From the NCBI RefSeq assembly GCF_003597395.2, contig NC_133773.1:130780958-130844957 (forward strand): DNA of 64,000 bases. Direction: 5' to 3'. Source of the stretch: Chelonoidis abingdonii. Its lineage: Eukaryota; Chordata; Testudines; Testudinidae. The position numbers were made by a program, and so were the translations under genes. Position 1 is the stretch's first letter. The number at the start of each line of letters is the position of its first letter. Below the pieces are notes generated by a model, which saw only the letters and a list, made by a program, of their open reading frames with translations, was not told the origin of the DNA and did not search any database. Below are positions 23,701-33,540 of the stretch, piece after piece.

Positions 23701-24751
23701 GTATTTGTTTCTCGTGTTTATAAAGCAAGTTGTAAATGCCAGTTGAGAATTGCAAAGTGGCTAGTAAGTTCAGTGCTTGGATAAGCAGATGTATTTGGTG
23801 TTAGCTCTTTTGTCACTATTTAGCTGTTTTAAGAGCTATGTACAATCTTGAGGAAAGTTGAGTCAGTTAATTTCTATTAATCATCAATGAATCAGTTGTG
23901 TATGTCACAGGAAAGCAGTCCCTGAAGTAAAGCTCTTCACAAACTTTTCACCACTAAAAAGGCAAGATATTAGCAGGTGGCATTGTCAATATGAAACTCC
24001 TCTTACTCTCCTCTGAGATTTTAGGCTCAAGAGGTAAGAAAATATGAAGGCAAATGAAACTGAGGCATGGAGTTATAAGTCAGTTGCTTAATATTTTCAT
24101 CAACTAAAAGTTACAGTGGTCACCATTTAAAAAAAAAATCAATGTTTTCCAGTATAATCTTTCCACAGCATTGGATTTATCATAGTCTCCCTCTCTACCA
24201 GGAAATATTATTTCTCTGCAGAGCGCAGAGTCCAGTGCTCCTTTCCTGATTTTATAGAAAATAAATTGACAGGTAAGAACTACATTTTCCAGTCCCTGAT
24301 GTCACTGTATAGTAACTGTTGTCTAATGTTGACCTCTTCTTTTGACTACTGTGTACATATGTTTTATTTTTTTAGTTTAGATTTATGGAAATATTCTAGG
24401 CACCATTGACACTAGCTTTACAATAAATCCTAAATGCCATCAGTATAATGTGAGATTACTTACCACCTGTGAGCTAAGAAACCGGAAAACTCAAACCTCC
24501 TCCCCCTTAAACTATTACCTCCCATTTTAGACAAACTTTAAAATATTTAATATCAAATACAAAAGAGCACATGTTGGTAACATTTACATTTATGACACAA
24601 AGAGAAGACATACATTTCACAGTGAATGCTCCATATTCTATGCATCCTCCAGGCATCTATTTGTGCCCTTTAGTTACCAGATGAAGATAAGCTTTGAGTT
24701 GAATTTGCTGACTTCTGTCAAATACTGACAATATTGTTCTTTGTGTGCTGT
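20781..24751. other. Mostly unique sequence, no gene
   Basis: A purine-rich G/A block at about 21230-21680 produces a 92-codon minus-strand shadow. ATT triplets occur at about 22409-22420. The rest is AT-rich with no exon-like structure. Frames near 23435-23784 overlap in two registers and are unsupported. Confidence 0.45.
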
Positions 24752-24909
24752 CCACGAGTGTAGTTTGCCAGGGACATGGGGGGCATTGCCTCTCCAAACT
24801 ATAAGTCTTGAGCAGGCACAGAATTTGCCCCCCCTCCGTTTGCAGCCCTGTTGTCTTGGCTGGAGCTATTCCCTTCCCCCCAAATATAGAAGTCAAACTA
24901 CGCCTATGG
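24752..24909. mobile_element. Small inverted-repeat element
   Basis: The left end CCACGAGTGTAGTTTG pairs with the right end, whose complement reads CCATAGGCGTAGTTTGACTT. The element is 158 bp with a G/C-run interior. The target duplication is not clear. It is probably a short hAT-type MITE, but the superfamily is unproven. Confidence 0.5.
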
Positions 24910-25254
24910 TTTTGTCTCATTGTGGATTTTTATTTTGTTATAAACCGAGGTGGCAGCACTTCAGTGGTGAGTGAAGTGATCCCATTTGTGTGTCCAGTAT
25001 GTACCGTTTCTATATTTATAAGGCCGCAGCCCTGCAGGTTGAATCCACAAGGATAGATATCAGATTTTGGAATGCAATCTAGATTACTGAAAGGTTGTCA
25101 TTGCCTCCCCTGTAACCCTGAGTGCCTTAAAATGCGTTGCTGCTGTAATAAGATTCCCTTTCTCCTTTAAAAAGACAATAGCCAGCAGCTTGCCAAATTA
25201 ACTGGAGTTAACACCAGAAGTTAACGGTTACTTCAATTCAAACACAGGACTGGG

Positions 25255-26418
25255 TGTGATGTTGCACTCTATGATTTTATGAAAATATGCTAATGAGTGT
25301 GAATATAATGTAACTGGAATATGCTTCATGCAAAAGGTCTCTTGTAAGGTATCATTACAAAGCTTATAATCTACTGAGTGTGGTCATCCTATTTGTATGT
25401 ATGTATCTTTCTTGTATCTGAAACTAGAAATATGAAATATATCTCTGAGGACCTATTGTAATTATGGAAAGTGTGGGCCATTAATGGTGGTTTGGAATTT
25501 TGATGGCTCCCATTAACCAGGACAATTGACTGTAGATGGCTGTTTACTTGTAAGTCTTCCTCTATACCTGTGTGCTGGCAAGTGGGTAATCAAGTCTTAC
25601 AGTGGCATGTGATCATGTCACCTGAACTGGAATCCCTCTTTAACTTGGTGTCTTTCCATTGAGAAGGAGAGGGTGGGAACCCAGAGAGGGACAAAGGATT
25701 CCCACCTTGTGTAAAAGATATATAAGGGGGTGGAACAGAAAAAAAAGAGGCTGCAGTCATGAGAAATCCCCTATCTACCACCTGAACTGGAACAAAGACT
25801 ATAACAGGGGAAAGGATTGGACCCAGAGTAGAAGGAGGCTAGTCTGTCAAAGAAGCTCACTGGAACATCTCTGAGAGCAAGATTTACCTGTAGTCGGTTT
25901 TTTTACTGTATTAGGCTTAAACTTGCGTGTTTTATTTTATTTTGCTTGGTCGTTTACTTTGTTCTGTCTGTTATTACTTGGAATCACTCAAATTCTACTT
26001 TTTGTATTTAATAAATCACTTTTTACTTATTAATTAATCCAGAGTATGTATTAATACCTGGAGGGAGGCAAACAGCTGTGCATATCTCTCTATCAGTGTT
26101 ATAGAGGGCGAATAATTTGAGTTTATTCTGTAAGCTTTAAACAGGGTAAAATGGATTTATTTGGGGTTTGAACCCCACTGGGAGCTGGGTATCTGAGTCC
26201 TGGAGATAGGAGCACTTCTTAAACTCTTTTCAGTTAAGTCTGCAGCTTTTGGGGGACGTGGTTCAGACCTGGGTCTGTGTTTGTAGCAGGCTAGCGTGTC
26301 TGGCTCAAATATGGCAAGGTTCTGAGGTCCCAAACTGGCAGGGAAAACTGGCTCAGAGGTAGTCTCAGCACATCAGGTGTCAGTCGCAATGGGGGTTTCT
26401 GTGATTTAACCCATCACA
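25255..26418 (+). repeat. Solo LTR (1.16 kb) with TATA and poly(A) signals
   Basis: It begins TGTGATGTTGCACTCTATG and ends CCCATCACA, giving inverted TGTGAT/ATCACA termini. Flanking 5-mers CTGGG (25250-25254) and CAGGG (26419-26423) match at 4 of 5 and fit a retroviral-type target duplication. A TATA-like AGATATATAAGG occurs near 25718, and AATAAA occurs within TTTAATAAATCAC near 26009. No internal coding region remains. The strand is inferred from these two signals. Confidence 0.75.
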
Positions 26419-27275
26419 CAGGGTTTGTTTATATTTAAAATGAAACAATTTTATTAATAATGGAACATAGATTAAATAGTGCCAAGAAATAAAGGTAGAG
26501 AAGGTTTGATGCAGATAAAATTGAAAACATGCATCTAAAAGACTAAAAAAAATCTAGCAAGTCTTTGTTTAAGATGGTTTCATTAGCCATTTACTCTTGG
26601 TGTATGGTTGACTGTCTCTCAGTTTGGATCTTCCACAGAAGTATGACATGTCAGTTTCCCTTGTCATCCTTGGTGAAAGTTTTTTCCTCTCTTTATAGTC
26701 CAGGAAACCTTTGAAAAGCATCTCTCTTAAAATTTGTTGATTCTGCTTCAAGAAGCAAGACGGCTTCCTGGGGGTGCAGTCTCCATTCCCCCACTGATAG
26801 TTTACCTCCTTCCCTTATTAGCTTGACGGCTTTGTTTACCTGTTATATAACTTTTCCTTCATTGTATCTGCCTGGCAACCAGGCTGGTTAGACAAGCAAA
26901 CACACAATTCTTTATGATCCAGGCATGTGGACTCCACAGCCACCATGTGAGCTTCGATGATTCTGTTTACAGCATATATAAATTGCAATTCCATTGTCAC
27001 TGGTCACCATGCTTCATTTATATTCAAGACCTTGTGTGATAGGGTTCAAGTCACCGCTGTGGTGCCTCCTGCTGTCTGTCCTGGGAATTAGCTTAGTCCA
27101 CCCACGCACCCTCATTTGGTGATGTTTTGCCACCATCACTACTGCTCCCAGCTGCAGTTGTTTCAATGAACTGTGCAAGTTGGCCCTCCGGCTGTGTCAC
27201 ACTCTGTTCTCCCCGCTGCCGGAGGAACCGTAGTCCACTGTCCGGCTACTTCATCTGTGGCAAATGGTGCAGGGG

Positions 27276-28310
27276 CAGGGCCGGTGCAACCATTTAGGCG
27301 AACTAGGCGGTTGCCTAGGGTACCAAGATTTGGGGGCACCAAAAAGTGGCGCCCCCCCAAATTTTTTAAATGGTTGCAGCAGCTGCTGCTGGAGGGGCTG
27401 AGCTCCCGGCGGCAGCAGCTGCCTGCAGCCGGCAGCCCAAGGTGTCCCCCGGGTCACGGCACCGCCGCGGCAGCCCAGGGTGCCCCCCCCTCCCAGTCAG
27501 GGAACCCGGGGGTCTCGCCGCTATGCTTCCGCCGCAGCCTGGTTGCAGTGTCAACACAGCGACACCCAATTGGAAGGTCAGTGCGATCCGCTGTTTTGCT
27601 AATTGCCCTTGGCCCAGGGCGGCCCACCCTTTCACGCTGGTCTATGCAGCCACCATGCCACAGCCAGGCAGCCCAGGGATGCCGCACCCAAGTGCCGGGG
27701 TCCAGCGCGCCCCCTTGGGACGTCTAAGCTGAACGGCCGCGCCCCATAACTCCAGAAGAAACCGCAGACCCGCGCAGCCCACGGGTGGCCCCCGCCCCCG
27801 GGTCAGGGAGCCGCCACTGCCAGGCCGGGCAGCCCAGGACGCCCCCCCCCCCAGGTCAGCGCGCCCCCAGGTGTCAGGGAGCTGCCGCTGTGACCGGCAC
27901 GCCCAGGGCGCCCCTCCTGAGTCAGGGAGCCGCCCGCCACAGCCGCAGCCCAGGGCACGCCCCCCCCCGGGTCAGGAGCCGCTGCTGCGACCTGGCAGCG
28001 CCGGCGCTCCACCCCAGGTCAGGGTTCGTCCCCGCATGCCCCACCCCCCCCCGGTCAGGGAGCCGGCCAGGGCCGGCGCTTTCCCTGGGGTGCCAGCATT
28101 GGGGGGGAGGTGGCATTTTGACAGGTGGACCGGCAGGTGGCTCCGGTGGAGCTGCCGCAGTCGTATCTGTGGACGGTCTGCCGGTCCCGCGGCTCCTGTG
28201 GACATGCCGCAGGCATGCCTGCGGCAGCTCCGCCGGAGCCACGAGACCCGCGTGCGGGGCGGCAAAATGGCCCGGCGCCTAGGGCGCCAGAAACCCTAGC
28301 ACCAGTCCTG
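27276..28310. mobile_element. 1-kb hAT element with GC-rich minisatellite
   Basis: The left end is CAGGGCCGGTGCAAC and the right end CTAGCACCAGTCCTG. The flanking 8-mers TGCAGGGG (27268-27275) and TGCGGGGG (28311-28318) match at 7 of 8. It belongs to the same family as 3421-3816. The interior carries degenerate GC-rich tandem units of GGTCAGGGAGCCG...GGCAGCCCAGGGCGCCCCCC type. The overlapping open frames of 97-184 codons on both strands come from this composition and are not genes. Confidence 0.85.
27436..28075. repeat. GC-rich minisatellite inside the hAT element
   Basis: Irregular units of roughly 50-70 bp are built on GGTCAGGGAGCCGC followed by GGCAGCCCAGGG and a C-run. The clearest units are in 27790-28075. 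About 27520-27740 is more diverged and includes non-repeat sequence. Several C-runs of 8-11 bases occur and are likely sequencing-error hot spots. Confidence 0.7.
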
Positions 28311-28853
28311 TGCGGGGGGGAACCAACCCAGGCCCACCCATTACTCCAGGTCCCCACTCAGGGACCCTATAGATGGCAGCCATGTGTTGAGTGCCCTCCA
28401 ACCCTTCAGTCTAGTTCCATCCACAGCCCCAGCATCTTCTCCATCCTTGTCTCAGGGCCTAAGCATGCCAGTAGTCAGCCAGGAGCTCCCTCTTGCTCCC
28501 CAGATCCTGCCCAGCACTGTTCTGTTCTGTTTCAGGTGCTAGCTGCCCTCTGCTTGCAAGGCAGCCAGTTCTCCTCCCTCCCTGAGCTCCAGGGAGTGAC
28601 TGACCTGCTCTTTTAACCCTTATGGGCTAGTGTGGGGCAGATGTCCCATCACACCTGGGCCAACTGTTTCTACTTTGTTCAAATACAGAATTTAAAATAT
28701 AATATCCCAGGACATCCATAACTTCACAAGCTGCAGTTTCACACACATTTCACAATGATATTACTGACCAGTGTGTTGTTAGTTTTCAAATGATATTTCA
28801 CAAGGGGTAGTTTGTACAATATCATTGCAGTAGGGTGTGGAGTGTGAATTCAG

Positions 28854-29737
28854 GGGTGCTAGACTAGTTTCTAAAGTGTTGTCTCCTATCCATTGTGTAA
28901 ATAGATACTAAAGTCCTCACTGCTATATTTGTCACTATTTAAAGTTTAATATATTAACCATTCCCCTTTTCTGTCCTATAATGCCAAAATTGTTAAAACA
29001 TTTAATAGATTTAATTGCCACTTTTTGTTTTTTTCTAATACAAGTTTTGTTTCACAATTTTAATATAAATACATTTTAAACTGAGCTACATTTCTCATTT
29101 CACCTCTAGGATTTTTAAGAAGGAACTAAATGAAAACCGCATTTCCAAGATGCATGCCTAATTTCAAACAAGAACAAATTTTGTGGGCCTGAGTTGCGGT
29201 CCCCTGAAAGAAGGTGTATATGCAATGCCAGTGCTAATGTAATCTTAGCTACTGCGTCCTAATCACACGGGTATAGTTATATCCATGTTATTGCTGCTTA
29301 GTAAAGATTGGAGATTGGTAAGGAGGAACAAATTTAAAATGGAGTCAAGGGTAGTTTCAAAGAAATCACATATCAATATGCAAAACTGCATTTGGGATTA
29401 AATAAACGTATTAAGCACTATTTAGACAAGAGTTACAAATTCTGATATCTTAAAAAATGGAATAAAAATTCAAGGGCAGATGTAAAAATAATTATCTGCA
29501 TTCATGTATTTGATATACATTAAGCACCAGGCATGCTTTTGGTGCTATAAAATAATTATTAATGGTAATGAAGTCCCCAGACTCTAGGGTAGCTACAGTA
29601 TAATTTTTCTATCTTTGTTTTTGGGATCCTTTGCATAAAAATAATGAAGTACAGGCAATAGTAACTTTAATAATATTAATATTGAGGTGTTAACTGAGAA
29701 AACTGAGTTGTGACTGTTACAGTTTCTCAGGTCCGCT
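28854..29737. other. No gene recognised
   Basis: AT-rich sequence with no frame above 60 codons and no recognised transposon. Confidence 0.5.
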
Positions 29738-30214
29738 GTGTTGTACATATTATAGAGTGACTGTCCCCTTTAAGGGGAGATGGAGCCAGTCAAGCCCCAA
29801 TGCCATAATCAACTGCTTTTCAGCCTGGGGGGGCAGGGCCACGAGGTCCAGGTGATAGCTTATTAGATACCTGGGGCTTTATAATGGGGCTGAGAGAGAT
29901 CAGTTTGCTAGTCGTAGCATAGGGAGCAGGTCTGCTTCTGTAGAAGGTCCTGAGCTGTGGTTTGCAGGAGACTGGATACTCATGGGAAACCAGCCTGGGG
30001 ATACAGGTGCTCTATACCAGGGCTGGGAAGGAGATAAGGAGCAGAGCCCAGCAGGGGTGAAGAATGATACTCTAAGGGGGCCAGCCTGATGGCCCAGTGC
30101 TCCATGCCAGACAGACTCTTGGAGGTACACTAGAAAGGGGCTTGGAACAGGGCTCAGAGGATGAGCTGAATAGAAAACCCTAAACGGGCAGAAAAACCTT
30201 TCTGTTTGTTGTGA
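29738..30214 (+). repeat. LTR-like block
   Basis: The block is purine-rich and repeat-like (CCCTTTAAGGGGAGATGGAG, TTATAATGGGGCTGAGAGAG, CAGGGCTCAGAGGATGAG). TTTATAATGGGGC near 29878 is in a TATA-like setting. It resembles turtle LTR sequence, but no clean termini can be set because it runs into a 17-base T-run and the palindrome. Confidence 0.4.
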
Positions 30215-30231
30215 TTTTTTTTTTTTTTTTT

Positions 30232-31001
30232 AAGGAGAGAGGAATTTCCGATGCACATATAGCTGTTTAAGAAGATACCCAGCAACACGGTTATGTAGCC
30301 TGGAGTTTTGATTTTTAACTAATTGATTATAGCCTTAGCACCAACATAATGTGCCACCTACTGTGAATCTAACCCTGCTGTGTTCTAGATCTCAAATTAG
30401 GCGATATCATGTGTGGGGCCCAAAGTAGCTGAGTCAAAGGCTAACTGTTTCCATTCTATGGCAGAATTCCTTTCTGTCATGAGTTGATCTGTAAGTTTTA
30501 GATAAGTACTGCAAGGAGAAAAAATGTGGATTAATGCCTATATGCTGTAAAGGGGTCTGGGATGGTTTTGTTTGCTATAAGGAAAAATTGTTTACTTTCT
30601 TATAATGTGAAATTCATATTTGCAAATATGAATTTCACATATAAGAAAGTAAACAATTTCTTATAGCAAACAAAACCATCCCAGACCCTTTACAGCATAT
30701 AGGCTTATATCCACATTTTTCTCCCTTGCAGTATATCTTAAAACTTACAGATCAACTCATGAAGAAAGGAATTCTGCATAAATGTGAAACAGTTAGCCTT
30801 TGACTCAGCTACTTTGGGCCCCACACATGATACGCCTATTTGAGATCTAGAACACAGCAGGTTAGATTCACAGTAGGTGGCAATATGTTGGTGCTAAGGC
30901 TATAATCTAATATTAAAAATCAAAACTCCAGGCTACATAACCAGTGTTGCTGGGTATCTTCTTAAACAGCTATATGGTGCATCGGAAATTCCTCTCTCCT
31001 T
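30232..31001. repeat. Large foldback palindrome ending at the assembly gap
   Basis: The left arm 30232-30622 and right arm 30623-31001 are reverse complements with scattered single-base indels (391 versus 379 bases). The centre ATATTTGCAAATAT has no spacer. The left arm starts immediately after a T-run (30215-30231). The right arm stops at the matching base, just where the N-run begins. This is best explained as a read artefact (see findings). Confidence 0.95.
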
Positions 31002-31414
31002 NNNNNNNNNNNNNNNNNNNNNNNNNNNNNNNNNNNNNNNNNNNNNNNNNNNNNNNNNNNNNNNNNNNNNNNNNNNNNNNNNNNNNNNNNNNNNNNNNNN
31101 NNNNNNNNNNNNNNNNNNNNNNNNNNNNNNNNNNNNNNNNNNNNNNNNNNNNNNNNNNNNNNNNNNNNNNNNNNNNNNNNNNNNNNNNNNNNNNNNNNNN
31201 NNNNNNNNNNNNNNNNNNNNNNNNNNNNNNNNNNNNNNNNNNNNNNNNNNNNNNNNNNNNNNNNNNNNNNNNNNNNNNNNNNNNNNNNNNNNNNNNNNNN
31301 NNNNNNNNNNNNNNNNNNNNNNNNNNNNNNNNNNNNNNNNNNNNNNNNNNNNNNNNNNNNNNNNNNNNNNNNNNNNNNNNNNNNNNNNNNNNNNNNNNNN
31401 NNNNNNNNNNNNNN
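31002..31414. other. Assembly gap (413 N)
   Basis: A run of 413 undetermined bases. Frames drawn across it have no meaning. Confidence 1.
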
Positions 31415-32408
31415 TTTCTCCTGTTTTCCTGGGAGACTATATGCATAACCAAAGTAGAAAGATGTTTATGAATACAGAGACACCGTGCAAGTAAAACATG
31501 ATTAATTCAGGGAAAGTCATTTTTAGTTAGACTATTCAAAGCTCTCTGTTTGTTGTAATTAATATGTATATTAAACTCAAACAATTAGGGGTAAAAAGCT
31601 CTCTCTCTCTCTCTCTTAAATATTCAGTATCCAAGCCCCTTCTTTTAAAGGATGAGGAAGTTCCCACTCCATATATCTGAGCTATCCAAGAAGTTTTCCA
31701 GAAAAAACAGGGAAGAATAAATAATGACACAGCTGACATTAACAAAAAGAAAAAATACATTGTAAATAAAAGCTTTCAGGCCGCCTTTATACATCATAAA
31801 GAAGGTGCAAATATGATGGATACCATCTTGGGTAACACACCAAGATTCAGCCAGGAACTTCCAGAGGTGAAATCATGAGTGGCTACAGCTTGAGCTAAAG
31901 AGCCGTGGCTCTGTAGCTGAGGACTGCAATAACTCATATCCGCCATAGATCAACACAGAGGGGAGCTTGTATTGCACATTTATCCCAGTGGGTTATACAA
32001 TCTTTCCCCACTCACCTTTATTTTTTTTAAAGCTACGTTCACAGCCTGCACCGTGTAGTATTCTGAAAGCTCACATGGTGGGAAGTTCAGACTATCTAAC
32101 TGAGGTATAAAATCTCTATTATTTCATATGAAACTTTTAATTTATGTTTATTTTTGAGACTGTAGATGGTCACTGTATTGCTGAAGAGGGTGGTTACTCA
32201 GTGATGCACTTTGAAATTGTTTTCCATTCTTCTTTCATTTGAGGGTCAGTAGTAACACAATAATTGCACTTGTTCAGCTGTTATAAATGTGAGTGCAGGT
32301 TTGATAGATTTCTCAATATTTATTGGATATTTTAATGTAACATAATCTTCGGGTATTAAATTGTTCTGTAAAGTTATGATGTAAAATTGTTCTTTAATGC
32401 TCTATGCC
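31415..32408. other. No gene recognised; short CT repeat
   Basis: Contains a (CT)n tract at about 31598-31615 and AT-rich single-copy-like sequence. The 74-codon minus-strand frame spans the CT tract and is unsupported. Confidence 0.5.
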
Positions 32409-32864
32409 AGAGGTCCCTAAACTGTGTGGCATGTCCCCCTAGTGGGGCATGGAGGAACATCCAGGGACGGGAGTGCAGCGGGGCCCGCGCCAGCCTCTGT
32501 GGAGGGGTGGGGAGGGAGCACCACACAGCCTCTCCCCATGCCCAGCGATGCTTCAATCCCACATCCAGCCATGTTCCCGGTCCCGGGCCTCACCCTGTCC
32601 TCAGCCTCGGCCACTGGCCATAGCTCCATTCCTGGCCAGGGTTGGGGCAGGGCCAGGAACAGATCCGCATCTGGCTGCAGGCCCAGCTGCAGCTCTGCTC
32701 CTGCCTCGGTCCAGCCCCAGCTCCACTCCCCACCTGCTGCCCCAGCCTTGGCCCCCTTACTCATGTCCACATCCCACCCCCCAGAGCTGTGGCCTGACTC
32801 TGGGAAGGGGGTGCGGACAGGAGTAAGAGGGGGATGTGACCCTCCAAAAGTTTGGAGACCACTG
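32409..32864. mobile_element. hAT element, CAGNGGTC(C/T)(C/A)(C/A)AAACT family
   Basis: The left end CAGAGGTCCCTAAACTGTG pairs with the right end CAAAAGTTTGGAGACCACTG. It is 456 bp with a GC-rich interior. The flanking 8-mers (CTCTATGC and CTTTGCTT) match only partly, so it is old. The frames up to 155 codons here are composition artefacts. Confidence 0.75.
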
Positions 32865-33082
32865 CTTTGCTTTAATGTGCACCATTATTGAAGTGTACTG
32901 AGCTAGGCTTCTTCTAAGGAATTTTATCCCTGTTGTAACAAGTTGATTTTTTTTTTTTAAATTGGGTTTCTCTTTTGAGCATCATCAAACAGGTAATTTC
33001 AATCACAGTTTATAGATGTTTATATTGAACTTGAAACAAGATAATGACTAGAACTGAAAGTTACTTGTGGTAGATAGTGATA
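32865..33082. other. Short AT-rich spacer
   Basis: Unique-looking sequence between two hAT elements, with a T-run at about 32947-32958. The last 8 bases are the left target duplication of the next element. Confidence 0.5.
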
Positions 33083-33532
33083 GTGATGAGCTGCCAAAAT
33101 CTTAATAACCGGTTCCGTATAAAAAGTTCTGATTTAAGGGGGTGGAGGGGTGGAAGCAGGGGGAGACATACTCATGGGGCCGGAGGCCCATGCAGGGCCT
33201 GGGGAAAACTGCCCCCCCCCCCAGTGGCCCTGAAGCTTGCAGCCTCCCCCTTACCTTGCCTGCAGCTCAGAGCAGCAGTATGACTTAGAAGCTCAGCTGA
33301 GCTGCCCAGCTGGTGCCAGCAGCTGGTCACGGTGCAGCTGGGGGAAAATGGGGGAAGGGCCGGGGGAACCTCAGCCTCTCCAGCTGGGAATCCTGGGAGC
33401 AACAGGATGGTCCAGCCTGCAGACTGGAGTTCTTTGCCCACCCCCTGGCCCTTTAACAACCGGTTCTCCACAGAGGTCGAATTTTAGCAACTGGTTCTTG
33501 GGAACTGGTGGGAACCGGCTCCAGCTTACCAC
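33083..33532. mobile_element. hAT element, GTGRTRAGCTG ends
   Basis: A perfect 8-bp duplication TAGTGATA flanks it at 33075-33082 and 33533-33540. The ends are GTGATGAGCTGCC and GGCTCCAGCTTACCAC, which are imperfect inverses. AACCGGTTC motifs sit just inside both ends. The same right end occurs at 12520. It is non-autonomous, and interior frames up to 132 codons are shadows. Confidence 0.9.
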
Positions 33533-33540
33533 TAGTGATA

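Larger units (their letters stand above)
27035..28653. repeat. Solo LTR interrupted by a hAT element
   Basis: It begins TGTGATAGGG and ends GTCCCATCACA. The flanking 5-mers CCTTG and CCTGG match at 4 of 5 if the repeat starts at 27035. Removing the hAT insertion (27276-28310 plus one duplicated 8-mer) leaves about 576 bp. GGTGCCTCCTGCTG and CCCTATAGATGGCAGCC are familiar from turtle LTRs. Orientation is not decided. Confidence 0.6.
25170..28853 (-). repeat. Older retroelement sequence hosting two LTR insertions
   Basis: Three segments appear to form one broken repeat: 25170-25254, 26419-27034 and 28654-28853. The pieces TTTATTAATAATGGAACATA, AATATCCCAGGACATCC and ACAATGATATTACTGACC look like antisense turtle retroelement sequence. 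They are separated by LTRs at 25255-26418 and 27035-28653. Joining across those insertions is inference from the flanking duplications, and the class of the host repeat is not certain. Confidence 0.4.

Noticed and set aside
27173..28616. Cluster of GC-rich open frames (up to 184 codons) on both strands
   Set aside because: All lie in a hAT element with a minisatellite and its LTR host. The frames are open in several registers at once, and the peptides are Pro/Gly/Ala/Arg-rich with no domain.
30232..31001. Palindrome as a possible origin, cruciform or inverted gene amplification
   Set aside because: Indel-only differences between the arms and its exact stop at the gap fit a sequencing or assembly artefact better.
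30944..31471. Frames spanning the N-run
   Set aside because: They consist almost entirely of undetermined bases.
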